Source: Bradyrhizobium sp. CCBAU 53338 (GTDB taxonomy: Bacteria > Pseudomonadota > Alphaproteobacteria > Rhizobiales > Xanthobacteraceae). Taken from it: a DNA stretch of 64,000 nucleotides. How positions within the stretch are numbered: position 1 is the stretch's first letter; each line of letters begins with the position of its first letter. Of the stretch, positions 1-10,162 are shown piece by piece. Below the pieces are notes generated by a model. It ran no database searches. It had not been told where the DNA came from and was given only the letters and a program-made list of their open reading frames with translations. The stretch is taken from NCBI RefSeq assembly GCF_015291665.1, contig NZ_CP030048.1, positions 4,030,001 through 4,094,000 on the forward strand, given 5' to 3'. The position numbers were made by a program, and so were the translations under genes.

Positions 1-23
1 AAGGTTTGGCGGCGGACGACGCT

Positions 24-806
24 CTAGTCGAACCACGCGGCGTAGATCTTCTTGTAGCTGCCGTCCTCCATGGAGATGTGCAGCCACTGGTCGACGAAGG
101 CTTTCAGAGCCATGTCGGGCTGGAGCCAGTAGGCCTTCTCGGAGAAGTCGAACGGCTTGTCCGGGTGCACCGCGCACAATACGCCGGAATGCTGCTTCTG
201 CTGGTAGCGGGTCTCGGACGCGTCCGTCATCATCAGGTCGGCGTTGCCCTTGGCGATCTCGTCGAAGATCCGGGTATTGTCGGGGAAGACCGTGATGTCG
301 GCGTCCTTGACGTTGGCGCGCGCAAAACGCTCGTTGGTCCCGCCGGGATTGACGATGACGCGGGTGCCTTTCTTGTCGATGTCGGCGAGCGTCTGGTACT
401 TGGCCGTGTCGGCGCAGCGCGCGATCGGCGTCTTGCCCTCGCGCATGATCGGAATCGAGAAGAAGCCCTTCTTCTGGCGATCGAGCGTCACAGAGACGCC
501 GCCCATGGCGATGTCGAACTGGTCGGCCTCGAAATCCTTCATCAGCTTGGGCCAGGCCGTCGGCACGAACTCGACCTTGACGCCGAGCGCCTTGCCAAGC
601 GCCTCCGCCATGTCCACGTCGAAACCAGAGAACTGCTGCGTAGTCTTGTCCAGATAGGTGAAAGGCTTGTAGTCGCCGGTCATGCCGACGCGCAAGGTGC
701 CGCGCTTGATGATTTCGTCGAGGCGCGAGGGGGCCGGCTGCTGCGCGTAAGCCGAGAGGTTTGCCAGCAACATCACGGCCAAGGCCGCCAGGATTCGAAC
801 AGTCAT
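24..806 (-). CDS. Amino-acid-type ABC transporter substrate-binding protein (family 3)
   Basis: A 260-residue periplasmic solute-binding protein. Residues 1-22 form a signal peptide ending in AYAQ. The mature part opens with the family-3 pattern RGTLRVGMTGDYKPFTY, followed by FSGFDVDMAEALGKALG and DIAMGGVSVTLDRQ, as in polar amino acid binding proteins and cyclohexadienyl-dehydratase-like relatives. The start at 806 is chosen because the signal peptide begins there; the frame stays open further upstream without a reason to use it. No permease or ATPase is adjacent, so the ligand and the partner transporter cannot be named. A catalytic dehydratase role is possible but cannot be decided from sequence alone. 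Confidence 0.85.
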   Translation of the reverse strand: MTVRILAALAVMLLANLSAYAQQPAPSRLDEIIKRGTLRVGMTGDYKPFTYLDKTTQQFSGFDVDMAEALGKALGVKVEFVPTAWPKLMKDFEADQFDIAMGGVSVTLDRQKKGFFSIPIMREGKTPIARCADTAKYQTLADIDKKGTRVIVNPGGTNERFARANVKDADITVFPDNTRIFDEIAKGNADLMMTDASETRYQQKQHSGVLCAVHPDKPFDFSEKAYWLQPDMALKAFVDQWLHISMEDGSYKKIYAAWFD

Positions 807-908
807 ATCTTTTCCACCCAAGTGCGAGCTGTCATTGTATGGCTCGTGAGACGTGGATTTAGACCAGATGCCCGTTTCTGGCGAGACGGAATTGAAAGGA
901 ATCGTAGA

Positions 909-1418
909 GTGACAATCTCGATGTACGAGGCCTCGGTCGGCCTCTTCGTGCCTTATCTGCGCAACCTGTCGGTCCTGCTCGACAAGGGCGTTGCCTATGC
1001 GGAGACCCGCAAGTTCAATCCCGCGGTCCTGCTTGGAATGCGCATGGCGCCAAACATGTACGATCTGGCGCAGCAGGTCGGCGAGGCTTGCCGGCACGCG
1101 ACCGTCGCGCCGGCCTTGCTGGCCCAGTGCGAGCCCGTCACGCTACCGCCGCTGGAGCACGACATGGCCGGGCTTCAGGCGCGGATCGCCACCTCAATCG
1201 AGTTCATCGAAAGCCTGCCGCGTACCGAGATCGATGCGGCTGCGGAGCTGAAGGTCTTCTTCAAGCTGAAGAACGGGACCGAGCTGCCGTTCACTGGGAG
1301 GACGCTGCTGCTGACGAACAGCATCCCGCAATTCTTCTTTCACGTCACGACCGCGTACGACCTGCTGCGTCACGCCGGCGTCGAACTGGTGAAGAAGGAT
1401 TTTTTGGGGCGGAAATAG
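909..1418 (+). CDS. DUF1993 family protein
   Basis: A 169-residue protein with the typical DUF1993 opening (V/M)TISMYEASVGLFVPYLRNL and a conserved end around FFFHVTTAYDLLRHAGVELVKKDFLG. The family belongs to the DinB-like four-helix group and its function is unknown. The GTG at 909 is preferred over the internal ATG at 921 because AAAGGA sits 8 bases upstream and family members begin with MTISMY. It is divergent from the binding protein gene, about 100 bases away, and convergent with the next gene. Confidence 0.8.
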   Translation: MTISMYEASVGLFVPYLRNLSVLLDKGVAYAETRKFNPAVLLGMRMAPNMYDLAQQVGEACRHATVAPALLAQCEPVTLPPLEHDMAGLQARIATSIEFIESLPRTEIDAAAELKVFFKLKNGTELPFTGRTLLLTNSIPQFFFHVTTAYDLLRHAGVELVKKDFLGRK

Positions 1419-1430
1419 AGTTCGGTGTTT

Positions 1431-1453
1431 ACCTCTCCCCGCCGGGGAGAGGT
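1431..1453. repeat. Perfect palindrome, dispersed repeat or bidirectional terminator
   Basis: A 10-bp perfect stem (ACCTCTCCCC pairing with GGGGAGAGGT) with loop GCC lies between two convergent genes. Palindromes of this CTCTCCCCGC type are common dispersed elements in Rhizobiales genomes. It may also act as a bidirectional terminator, although no T-run follows. Confidence 0.6.
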
Positions 1454-1479
1454 CTACGGAGGGGGCGGCACAAAGAGCC

Positions 1480-1956
1480 TCAAGCTTCGCCCTTGCGTTC
1501 GTAGTCGGCAAGCGAGCTTCGGCCGGCGATCTCGCTGCGCAGCAGCTCGAAGCGCTTGTTCGCCTCGTTCTCGTGTTCGTCGACGAAACGCACCGCGGCC
1601 TCGCTCGTCATCGGGCCGCTGATCACGGGGGCGGACTGCTCACCGATGGTCTCGTGCACGTAATACTGGCCGTCGTCGCCGCGATGGACCGTCCATTTCA
1701 GGCGGATCGCCACCATCGGGCCGGGGCCGACCTTGCTGTAGCCGTCGGCATCGGTGTGATCAGGGACCAGCGGCTGCTCTTCGACCACTGGATGCTCTTC
1801 GGACACATGATGCTCGTCATGCTCGTCTGCGACCGCATTGTCATCGGCGGCCGCCGTTTCCGCCTCGCTGTCGCGGACGACCTGAAGCGGCTCGGGGTGA
1901 TCCAAAATGCTTGCGATGGTCGCCAGCGCGTGGTCGGTCGGGTCGATCTCTGACAA
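1480..1956 (-). CDS. Hypothetical acidic protein
   Basis: A 158-residue protein of unknown function. The first 75 residues are strongly acidic and His-rich, without signal peptide or membrane segment, and are probably disordered. The second half (from about residue 78) looks folded, with the pattern GPGPMVAIRLKWTVHRGDDGQYYVHETIG, and ends in a charged helix. I do not recognise a named family. It is convergent with the DUF1993 gene. Confidence 0.65.
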   Translation of the reverse strand: MSEIDPTDHALATIASILDHPEPLQVVRDSEAETAAADDNAVADEHDEHHVSEEHPVVEEQPLVPDHTDADGYSKVGPGPMVAIRLKWTVHRGDDGQYYVHETIGEQSAPVISGPMTSEAAVRFVDEHENEANKRFELLRSEIAGRSSLADYERKGEA

Positions 1957-2078
1957 GGGTCCATCCTCCAGCTCGACGCGGCTGGCAAGTCTGTCCCACT
2001 GCCGCCGCGGCCGGCTACATTACGCGGGTTTGATTAAGGCTGAGTTGGGGCCCGATCTGCACCAAAATGGGACGCATT

Positions 2079-2112
2079 CTGTCCGTCCGAAGGCGGACAG
2101 ATCGACTGTCCG
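2079..2112. terminator. Alternating stem-loops downstream of the dehydrogenase gene
   Basis: Three arms CTGTCCG, CGGACAG, CTGTCCG lie in a row, so the middle arm can pair with either neighbour (7 bp each). They lie just past the stop codon of the minus-strand operon ending at 2127. A terminator or mRNA-end structure is the simplest reading. Confidence 0.35.
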
Positions 2113-2126
2113 CTCCCGGATTTAGC

Positions 2127-3116
2127 TCAGCCCAGCACGTCCTGATTGATGATGTTCTGCCTGATGGGATCGCCGTCCAGAACACTCAGGATGTTGCGCG
2201 CGGTCTGCTCGCTCATGCGGCTGACGGCCTCGACGGTCACGCCCGCGACGTGCGGGGCCATGATGACGTTGGGCAGCGCGAACAGCGCATTGGAGACCGG
2301 CGGCGGCTCGACCTCGAACACGTCGATGCCGGCGCCGGCAATCTTGCCGGAGACGAGCGCATCGTACAGCGCCGCCTCCTTCACGATGCCGCCGCGTGCG
2401 GTGTTGATGAGATAGGACCTTGGCTTCATCCGGCCGATCCGCGCCGCGTCGAACAGTCCGACGGTCTCAGGGGTCTTCGGGCAGTGGATGGTGACGAAGT
2501 CGGCGCTCGGCAGCGCGGCGTCGAGGTCACTAACGGGCTCGCAGCCGGCGGCCTTGATGTCGGCCGCTGGCTTGTAGGGGTCGTAGACCTGTACGCTCAT
2601 TTCCATCGCCAGGCAGCGCCTGGCGGTGCGGCTGCCGATGCGGCCGAAGCCGATGATCAGCACGGTCTTGCCGTAGAGATCGAACGGCAGCATGCTGAGC
2701 CGCTCGGCCCATTTGCCGTCCTTGACACAGGCGTGCATCTCGTTGGCGCGCTTGGCCAGCGTCAGCATCATGAACAGCGCCTGCTCGGCAACCGAGGGCG
2801 AGTTGGCGCTGCCTGCGACCATCAGCGGCACCCTGCGGCGGGAGAGGGCAGGCACATCGACGGCGTCGTAGCCGACGCCGATGCGGGTGACCACCTTCAT
2901 GTCCTTGGCGGCGTCGAGCTCGGTCTCGCCGAATGCCGTAGCGCCCAGCGCCACGCCATGAACCGGCGCATGGCTCTTGAGCAGGGCCTCGAAATCCTTG
3001 GCGGAGATCAGGTTCGCAAACTCGACGAGCTCGATATCGTCCCGCTGGGTGAGGAGGGCGCGTGCCCCTTGCGACAAGGTTTGTGTAACGAAAATCTTCT
3101 TCTTGTTGGTCGCCAT
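2127..3116 (-). CDS. D-isomer-specific 2-hydroxyacid dehydrogenase (phosphoglycerate dehydrogenase-like)
   Basis: A 329-residue NAD-dependent oxidoreductase. The Rossmann motif GFGRIGSRTARR lies near residues 155-166. The catalytic Arg is in NTARGGIVKE, the Glu in GIDVFEVEPP and the His in APHVAGVT, as in the SerA/GyaR/hydroxypyruvate reductase family. At this length it lacks the ACT regulatory domain of classical SerA. It is the last gene of the sugar ABC operon, 36 bases after the ATPase gene, so it probably handles a hydroxyacid derived from the imported compound. The exact substrate is unknown. Confidence 0.85.
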   Translation of the reverse strand: MATNKKKIFVTQTLSQGARALLTQRDDIELVEFANLISAKDFEALLKSHAPVHGVALGATAFGETELDAAKDMKVVTRIGVGYDAVDVPALSRRRVPLMVAGSANSPSVAEQALFMMLTLAKRANEMHACVKDGKWAERLSMLPFDLYGKTVLIIGFGRIGSRTARRCLAMEMSVQVYDPYKPAADIKAAGCEPVSDLDAALPSADFVTIHCPKTPETVGLFDAARIGRMKPRSYLINTARGGIVKEAALYDALVSGKIAGAGIDVFEVEPPPVSNALFALPNVIMAPHVAGVTVEAVSRMSEQTARNILSVLDGDPIRQNIINQDVLG

Positions 3117-3152
3117 CGCTCCCTGCCTGCTAGCGCTTCTTGGATCACGGCG

Positions 3153-4253
<1,101 letters not shown>

Positions 4254-4273
4254 TGCACTTCAACCTCTCGCTC

Positions 4274-5179
4274 TCAACCCTTTGTCGCGCCGGCGGTGAG
4301 GCCGGCAATGTAGTAGTCCATCAGGAAGGCGTAGATGATCAGCGGCGGCGCGGCGCCGAGCAGCGCGCCGGTCATGATCTGGCCCCAGTTGAAGACGTCG
4401 CCCTTGATCAGCGTCGTGGTGATGCCGACCGGCAGCACCAGCTGGTCCACCGACGTCGTGAACACGAGAGGATAGAGGAACTGGGCCCATGACACCGTGA
4501 AGGCGAAGATCGTCGCCGCGATCAGACCTGGCAGCGCCACCGGAATGAAGATGCGCGTCAGCGTCTGGAGCCAGGAGGCACCGTCGATCAGCGCAGCCTC
4601 ATCCAGCTCCTTCGGAATCGAGGCGAAATAGCCGATCATGATCCAGGTACAGAACGGCACCGTCAGCGTCGGATAGACGAACAGCAGCACGTACCATCGG
4701 TTGAGCAGCGTGATGCCGGTCAGGTCCTGGATGACCCCGAGCGTCTTGAACATTGGAATGAACAGCAGGCTGTCCGGGATCAGATAGGTGAGGAAGACGC
4801 CGGTGGCGAGCGTCGCCGAGCCCCAGAACTTCATCCGCGCAAGCGCAAAGGCGGCGGGGATGCTGATCAACATGGTGATGATCACGACCACGATCGCCAC
4901 GATCGACGAGTTCCAGAAGAAGCGCAGGAACTGGTTCGAGGTCAAGAGCTCCACGTAGTTCGAGAGCGTCGGATGAAACACCCACCACGGATTGGTCGCC
5001 GCCGATATCTCCGCGCTGCTCTTGAGCGAGGTGATCAGCATGTAGACCGGCGGCGTCAGGAAGAAGATCGCAAACAGAACCAGGAAAAAATAGGACCAGC
5101 GTAGCGCCCAGGCGCGATCCCTGCTCATGCTGCCGAGCTTGCGGGTTGGCCCGGCCTTGTCGATTGCCATCGTGCTCAT
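4274..5179 (-). CDS. Carbohydrate ABC transporter permease (MalG type)
   Basis: A 301-residue inner-membrane permease with about six hydrophobic segments, the first near residues 22-45. The EAA loop is readable in the segment ELDEAALIDGASWLQTLTRI, where the ATPase docks. The start ATG at 5177-5179 shares one base with the stop codon of the preceding permease gene (TGATG), which indicates translational coupling. Confidence 0.92.
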   Translation of the reverse strand: MSTMAIDKAGPTRKLGSMSRDRAWALRWSYFFLVLFAIFFLTPPVYMLITSLKSSAEISAATNPWWVFHPTLSNYVELLTSNQFLRFFWNSSIVAIVVVIITMLISIPAAFALARMKFWGSATLATGVFLTYLIPDSLLFIPMFKTLGVIQDLTGITLLNRWYVLLFVYPTLTVPFCTWIMIGYFASIPKELDEAALIDGASWLQTLTRIFIPVALPGLIAATIFAFTVSWAQFLYPLVFTTSVDQLVLPVGITTTLIKGDVFNWGQIMTGALLGAAPPLIIYAFLMDYYIAGLTAGATKG

Positions 5180-6117
5180 CAGGCTTCGTTCCCGCGTTTG
5201 GTGATGTCGCGCAGGATGAAGATCGCTGCGACGGCGAGGATAGGTACCATGAACAGCGAGACGCAGGCGCCGAGCGGGATGTCGCTGCTCTGGATGCCGA
5301 CCTGGAACGCCCAGGTCGCGAACAGATGCGTCGTATCCAGCGGACCGCCCGAGGTCAGGATGCGCACGATGTCGAAATTGGCGAAAGTCACGATCAACGA
5401 GAACAGCGTCGTGATGGCGATGATGTTTCGCATCATCGGCAGCGTGACGTACCAGATCTTCTGCCACCAATTGGCCCCGTCGATCGCGGCCGCCTCATAG
5501 AGCTGGTCCGGAACCGATTTGAGCGCGGCCAGGTACATGATCAGGAAGAACGGCGCGCCGTACCAGACGTTGACGAGGATGACGGAGAAGCGCGCCCAGA
5601 AGGTCTCGCCGAGCCAGGGGACCGGACCGACGCCGAAGAAGGACAGCGTGTAGTTGAAGGCGCTGTAGGAGGGGTCGAACAGCCAGAGCCAGGCCAGCGT
5701 GCTCATCGCGGGCGGAATCACCCAGGGCACCAGCAGCATGCCGCGCCATTTGCGCTGCTTCTTGCCGGGAATGTTGTGGACGAAATGCGCGACGATGAAG
5801 CCGATCAGCGCCTTGAAGATCACGGCTGTGATCGCGAAGATGCAGGACTGCTTCACCACCATCCAGAACGTTTCGCGCTTGAACAGGAAGGTGAAATTGC
5901 TCAGCCCGACGAATTTCGTCATCGCCTTGTTCAGGGTCGCCAGATAGAGCGAATAGAACGCGGGATAGAGCACGAGCAGCGCGATCAGGAGGATCAGCGG
6001 CAGCGTCAGGAAGAACGCCACGGTCGATTTCCGACCCAGCATATTGCGCAGACCTCTGCCTTTTCTCGGGCGCGCGGAGCTGACGAGGCGACCTTGCTCA
6101 ACGACGACATCGGCCAT
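5179..6117 (-). CDS. Sugar ABC transporter permease (MalF type)
   Basis: A 312-residue inner-membrane permease with about six hydrophobic segments. The EAA loop appears as QLYEAAAIDGANWWQKIWYV. The frame is open to 6252, but the start at 6117 (MADVVVEQG) fits family length. A GAGG sequence lies 10 bases upstream of it. It forms the heterodimer with the MalG-type permease encoded immediately downstream. Confidence 0.88.
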   Translation of the reverse strand: MADVVVEQGRLVSSARPRKGRGLRNMLGRKSTVAFFLTLPLILLIALLVLYPAFYSLYLATLNKAMTKFVGLSNFTFLFKRETFWMVVKQSCIFAITAVIFKALIGFIVAHFVHNIPGKKQRKWRGMLLVPWVIPPAMSTLAWLWLFDPSYSAFNYTLSFFGVGPVPWLGETFWARFSVILVNVWYGAPFFLIMYLAALKSVPDQLYEAAAIDGANWWQKIWYVTLPMMRNIIAITTLFSLIVTFANFDIVRILTSGGPLDTTHLFATWAFQVGIQSSDIPLGACVSLFMVPILAVAAIFILRDITKRGNEA

Positions 6118-6261
6118 GGGAGGAAAACCTCTGAGTCTTGCAGACGGATGGTTCAACGCCAAAGCCGGCGACCGGTCGGCTTGTTGTGATGTGCGCAGGC
6201 TGGGAGCGGGGCCTTGGCGGTTCACGCTATAGCGCATGAACCGCCGTGGCACACACCCGGC

Positions 6262-7602
6262 TCAGCTCCGCATGAAGCCTTCGCACTCGCCCTCGGCCCA
6301 CGCGAGCGCGGTCTCCATCTTCTCGCCTTGTGCATAGCGCAACACGAGCTTCGTCAGTGTCGCCTGGAAATAGATCTGCTGCGCGATCTTCGGCGGCGCG
6401 GGCGATGCAGCGATCGACAGTGTCTGCTGTTTGTAGGGATCCGGGTAGTGGAACAGCGTGCCCTTCGGGGGGCCTTCCTCGGCCCAGGTCTTCAGCTTGG
6501 TCATGTTCGCATAGGCCGGGAGATCATAGCCCCCGCTCGCCACGACGAATTTTTCAATCGCTGCGGGCGAGGACATATGGGCGAGCAGGCTCTTGGCCGC
6601 CTCCTTGTTCTTGCCGAAGCTCCAGACGCCCCAGAAGTAGGGGAGGAACGGCGCGAAGCGTCCTTTCGGCCCCGACGGGAAGCCATGGGTCCAGCATTGT
6701 TCGGCAACCTGGGGCGCATCGCGCTTGGCGACGGCCCAGGCGCTCGGCGGATTCATGATCAGCGCGCCGCGGCCCGAGATCAGCCATTTGTTGTTGGAGG
6801 CATCGTCCCATGACGGCGCGTCCGTCGGCAGAACGGCGATCAGCTTCTTGTAGTACTCCATGGCCTGGCGAACCTGGTCGGTCTTGACGGTGATGTCGCC
6901 CTTGGCGTTGACCAGCTGAGCCCCGAACGACTCGAAGATCGCGCCGGCGGTATCGACACTGTCGGTGGTCTCGCCGAGGCCGATGCCGAACGGGAAGCCG
7001 CCCTTCTGGCAAGCTTCCGCGGCCTTGAGGAAGGTCTCCATCGTCCAGTTGTCGGCCTTGGGCGCGCTGCCCGCCGGATACATTTCCTGGACGTCGATAT
7101 TGGCGAACTTCTTCATCAGATCGATGCGTGAGCAGGGACCCTTGATCTGGCTGCCCGGCGTCGCTGGCACTGCGAGCCATTTGCCGCCCGACTGTGCGAG
7201 ATATTTGACGGTGCCGTTCACCTCGCCGTTCTGCTTGATGAGCGGCTCCATGACGTCGTTGAGCGGCTCGAGATTCTCGGAATAGGCGTGCGGCCACCAG
7301 CTTGGCATCTGAAGGATGTCGTGACCGGACTTCGCTTGCGCTTCGGCCGCCGCGGTCAATTCGATCTTCTTGTTGTTGCTGGTGATATAGTCGATGGAAA
7401 CCTCGACCTTCTCCTTTGCCGCCCATTCGTTGACGAGATCGGTCGAAGCCTGGTTGGCGCCGGGCACCCAATGGTCCCAGAAGCCGATCGAGAGTTTGCC
7501 GGCGGCGTAAGCGCCCCGGACATAAGGCGCTGCGATCAGCGCCGTGGAGGACATTGCAGTGGCAGCCACAAATTGACGTCGCGTCAGTGTCTTGCGTGAC
7601 AT
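6262..7602 (-). CDS. Sugar ABC transporter substrate-binding protein, Tat-exported
   Basis: A 446-residue extracellular solute-binding protein (family 1). The N-terminus MSRKTLTRRQFVAATAMSS is a twin-arginine signal and cleavage probably follows the AYA near residue 33, so the protein folds before export. The SD sequence GAGGAAAC precedes the start. It is the first gene of the operon binding protein, MalF, MalG, ATPase, dehydrogenase. The ligand is likely a sugar, polyol or sugar acid, but sequence alone does not identify it. Confidence 0.9.
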   Translation of the reverse strand: MSRKTLTRRQFVAATAMSSTALIAAPYVRGAYAAGKLSIGFWDHWVPGANQASTDLVNEWAAKEKVEVSIDYITSNNKKIELTAAAEAQAKSGHDILQMPSWWPHAYSENLEPLNDVMEPLIKQNGEVNGTVKYLAQSGGKWLAVPATPGSQIKGPCSRIDLMKKFANIDVQEMYPAGSAPKADNWTMETFLKAAEACQKGGFPFGIGLGETTDSVDTAGAIFESFGAQLVNAKGDITVKTDQVRQAMEYYKKLIAVLPTDAPSWDDASNNKWLISGRGALIMNPPSAWAVAKRDAPQVAEQCWTHGFPSGPKGRFAPFLPYFWGVWSFGKNKEAAKSLLAHMSSPAAIEKFVVASGGYDLPAYANMTKLKTWAEEGPPKGTLFHYPDPYKQQTLSIAASPAPPKIAQQIYFQATLTKLVLRYAQGEKMETALAWAEGECEGFMRS

Positions 7603-8108
7603 CTCGTTTCCTCGCCTTGGTGTGCTTTATTGTTCTGTCGTTTCCTCTGAATTTCCAAGTTTGCTTTTTTGTTTTTGTTGTTGGTCGTTTCTTATTGGCG
7701 CCGTCGGCCCTGGCGGCAAATCACGCGGGACGCGGCAATTTGGTAGCGCGATCAGATCATGATTGATTGCGTCTGTCGAGAAAGCCGAATGGCTTGCCCT
7801 CTAGAACTAACGTTGTGTACGGAAAGACCGCAGCCTCTATCGGTGATGGGCGACTGCTCTTATTGCGTCGCACACTGCGAAGCGCCGGCCAAGAAGTGGC
7901 CAAGAACGGTCAGTGCGCAATTACGCCGCAGTTCCGAATGAGCCTGCGCCACCGCTTCGCGGCCGAGACCTTTCAAGCCAACACCCTTTCAAACGGGGAC
8001 AGCGATGGTCCGCGCCTAGACCTCGGCGCGGCGAAAACAGTAGAGTTGCAACCGGCAGGAGGCCTGCCGTTTTCGCACGAAGGCAAGCAGATCGAGATGG
8101 AGACCCAG
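7603..8108. other. Intergenic region, divergent promoters
   Basis: About 500 bases between the sugar ABC operon (leftward) and the LTxxQ protein gene (rightward). It contains a T-rich stretch near 7620-7690 just upstream of the ABC operon, which probably holds its promoter. I see no convincing gene; the frame that runs into the next gene lacks a good ribosome site before 8097. Confidence 0.5.
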
Positions 8109-8927
8109 ATGATCAATCCGGCGCCGCCTGCGCGGCTTGGCCTGCGACGCTGGCTCGTGCTCGGCTGCGTGCTGACAATGCTGACTGGCGCGGCGGCAGT
8201 TGCGAATGCACAAGGTTTGGTCAAAGGTGTCCAGGACGGCGCTGCAGCCGGCAACAAGGCGGCGGGTCCGGTCGGAGGCGTTCTCGGCGGCGCCATCGGC
8301 GGTGTGGTCGGCGTCTTCACCGGCGTGCTCGGCGTGGGAAATAACAACAACGGCCAGCAGCCGGCCGCCAAGGACGCCGGCAAGGACGCATCCAAGGATG
8401 CGAAAGATGCCAAGCAGTCGGGCGCTGCCAAGGACAAGGATGCCAAGGGCGGCAAGGACACGGCCAGGGCCGGCAAGGGGGCTAAGGCGAGCAAGGAGGC
8501 CAAGAATGTGCCTGCGGCTGATGCCAAGGACAAGGACGTCACGGTCCTGACCCAGCCCGGCGCGCCGCAATTGACCGCCGACCAGATCGTCGCCAACAGC
8601 GATTCCTACATCGAGCGGATCAAGACCGAGCTCAATCTCACGCCCGATCAGGAGAAGCATTGGTTCGGCTTCTCCAGCGCCATGCACTATCTCGGACACA
8701 ATGGTGCCGAGCGGCTGAACCTGCGCATTGCGCGGGCCAAGCGGGATCCGCCTGACGACATCATCGAGCAGATGCGCAACGAGGCGCAATTCCTGAACGA
8801 CCGCGCGGCCGACCAGCGCAATGTCGCCGACGCCGCCGAACCGTTGTATTCGAGCCTCGACGACAAGCAGAAGGAGGTGTTCATCCAGGAGATGGTGCGC
8901 CTCAGCCACGAGCGCGGCCTGGATTGA
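8109..8927 (+). CDS. Periplasmic LTxxQ-motif (Spy/CpxP-like) protein
   Basis: A 272-residue exported protein. The signal peptide is LRRWLVLGCVLTMLTGAAAV followed by ANAQ. Next come a Gly-rich segment (GGVLGGAIGGVVGVFTG), a long linker of repeated Lys/Asp/Ala (KDAKDAKQ and similar), and a helical domain from about residue 155 with the LTxxQ motif in ELNLTPDQEKHW. LTxxQ proteins include the envelope chaperones Spy and CpxP. The ATG at 8109 is preferred over 8097 because GGAG lies 6 bases upstream. A role in envelope stress is an inference from the family. Confidence 0.75.
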   Translation: MINPAPPARLGLRRWLVLGCVLTMLTGAAAVANAQGLVKGVQDGAAAGNKAAGPVGGVLGGAIGGVVGVFTGVLGVGNNNNGQQPAAKDAGKDASKDAKDAKQSGAAKDKDAKGGKDTARAGKGAKASKEAKNVPAADAKDKDVTVLTQPGAPQLTADQIVANSDSYIERIKTELNLTPDQEKHWFGFSSAMHYLGHNGAERLNLRIARAKRDPPDDIIEQMRNEAQFLNDRAADQRNVADAAEPLYSSLDDKQKEVFIQEMVRLSHERGLD

Positions 8928-9049
8928 TCCTGGATTGCTCGAGCTTGAATCGGATTGCATGCATTCGTGGAAATTGAAGGCCACGAATTCGTGAATCCTT
9001 CTCGCAAATCGGGTATGATTAACTTCGCAATGAGGCTTGCGGGGTTGAT

Positions 9050-9427
9050 ATGGCGGGCGGACTCTCCGTTTTCCTGGTCGAAGACGAGGCGTTGATCCGG
9101 ATGATGATCGCCGACATGGTGGAGGAGCTTGGCCACCATGTCGTTGCGGAAGCGGACAATGTGCGCGATGCGAGTGCGTTCGCGATGACCGCGCAGTACG
9201 ATTTCGCAATCCTCGACATCAATCTGATGGGTGTCTACGTCGATCCCGTCGCCGATCTGATCGAGCGTCGCGGCAAGCCGTTCTTGTTCGCCACCGGCTA
9301 CGGGCCGGAGTTGTTGCCGTCCTTGCTCCGGCGCCGGCCGATCCTGCGCAAGCCGATTGCGCTGGACCAGCTCAAGACCATGATCGACTCGCTGTTTCCG
9401 GATGCGCCGGCGAAGGCATCGCACTAA
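9050..9427 (+). CDS. Single-domain response regulator (receiver only)
   Basis: A 125-residue stand-alone receiver domain. The acidic pair is in VFLVEDEALI, the phosphoacceptor Asp in FAILDINLMG, the Thr/Ser position in LFATGYG and the conserved Lys in ILRKPIAL, so all key residues are present. There is no output domain and no kinase next to it. It probably acts in a phosphorelay or by protein interaction. Confidence 0.88.
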   Translation: MAGGLSVFLVEDEALIRMMIADMVEELGHHVVAEADNVRDASAFAMTAQYDFAILDINLMGVYVDPVADLIERRGKPFLFATGYGPELLPSLLRRRPILRKPIALDQLKTMIDSLFPDAPAKASH

Positions 9428-9458
9428 CGCTGTCAGTGACGGGGACGGCGTTGACGAA

Positions 9459-9485
9459 AATGGCCGCCCGAACGGGGCGGCCATT
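9459..9485. terminator. Strong bidirectional terminator hairpin
   Basis: An 11-bp perfect GC-rich stem (AATGGCCGCCC / GGGCGGCCATT) with a 5-base loop sits between the receiver gene and the convergent small membrane protein gene. Confidence 0.75.
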
Positions 9486-9510
9486 TCGCGACGGAAGATC
9501 CGTCAGTTGT

Positions 9511-9672
9511 TTACATCAGGCCGGCGCTGATATCGACGCCGTGTGCCATCAGGCTGACCGAGGCAACGAGGCCCAGGCAGCAGAAGATGACAATCGCCTT
9601 GAAAGAATAATCGTTCGACCGGGTCTGGACGGCAGCCGGCATTTCGGCGAGCGAAATCATGCTCATGTTCAT
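9511..9672 (-). CDS. Small single-span membrane protein
   Basis: A 53-residue protein with one transmembrane segment (AIVIFCCLGLVASVSLMAHG). The start at 9672 follows AGGGGGA in the SD position. It resembles the many short membrane proteins of Bradyrhizobium; function unknown. It ends near the hairpin at 9459-9485. Confidence 0.65.
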   Translation of the reverse strand: MNMSMISLAEMPAAVQTRSNDYSFKAIVIFCCLGLVASVSLMAHGVDISAGLM

Positions 9673-9810
9673 TCCCCCTGTTTGATCCTGAATTGCATCA
9701 GGTGAGGGCATTGCTAGAGCAAAAAGTTTGATACGGGATTGCCAGGGATCCTTAACGGAATCGCAATCGCTCGCGGGCTCGCCGCCGCGAGTTCGTAGAT
9801 CGTGCAAGCG

Positions 9811-10014
9811 TTAGTTGCGACCGCCCTTCAGCACCGTCGCGATGGTGTGGGCCGTCATGGCCGCGCGGTCCGAGGCGCGCTGCGCGGCCAACCGGTCCCG
9901 GGCCTTCTCCTCGATCAACAGTTCGATCAGCGCCATGCGCTTGTTCTCATCGTCTGCCTCGGTCAGCAGCCGGTGATAGCGGTGATAGTCGAAGCCCACA
10001 TCCTGCTTACGCAT
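9811..10014 (-). CDS. Small conserved hypothetical protein
   Basis: A 67-residue, highly charged, helical cytoplasmic protein (MRKQDVGFDYHRYHRLLTEA...). The composition and even codon use suggest a real gene. No named family is recognised. It stands alone on the minus strand between the small membrane protein and glucokinase genes. Confidence 0.6.
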   Translation of the reverse strand: MRKQDVGFDYHRYHRLLTEADDENKRMALIELLIEEKARDRLAAQRASDRAAMTAHTIATVLKGGRN

Positions 10015-10162
10015 GTCACGCCCCCGTACCTACGCCACACACACGCGCGAATTGTTTCCCATGGGAAACAAGGGTGCAAGCACGATCCTGCGTGGAACCG
10101 CGGGTGCACTGCAATCAACTGTGCATGGTTAATGGCGTGTACGGCGCGTTGGCGGGGCGCGC

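Noticed and set aside
24-1097. Extending the first binding protein upstream to 1097
   Set aside because: The added N-terminus overlaps the DUF1993 gene and would bury the signal peptide.
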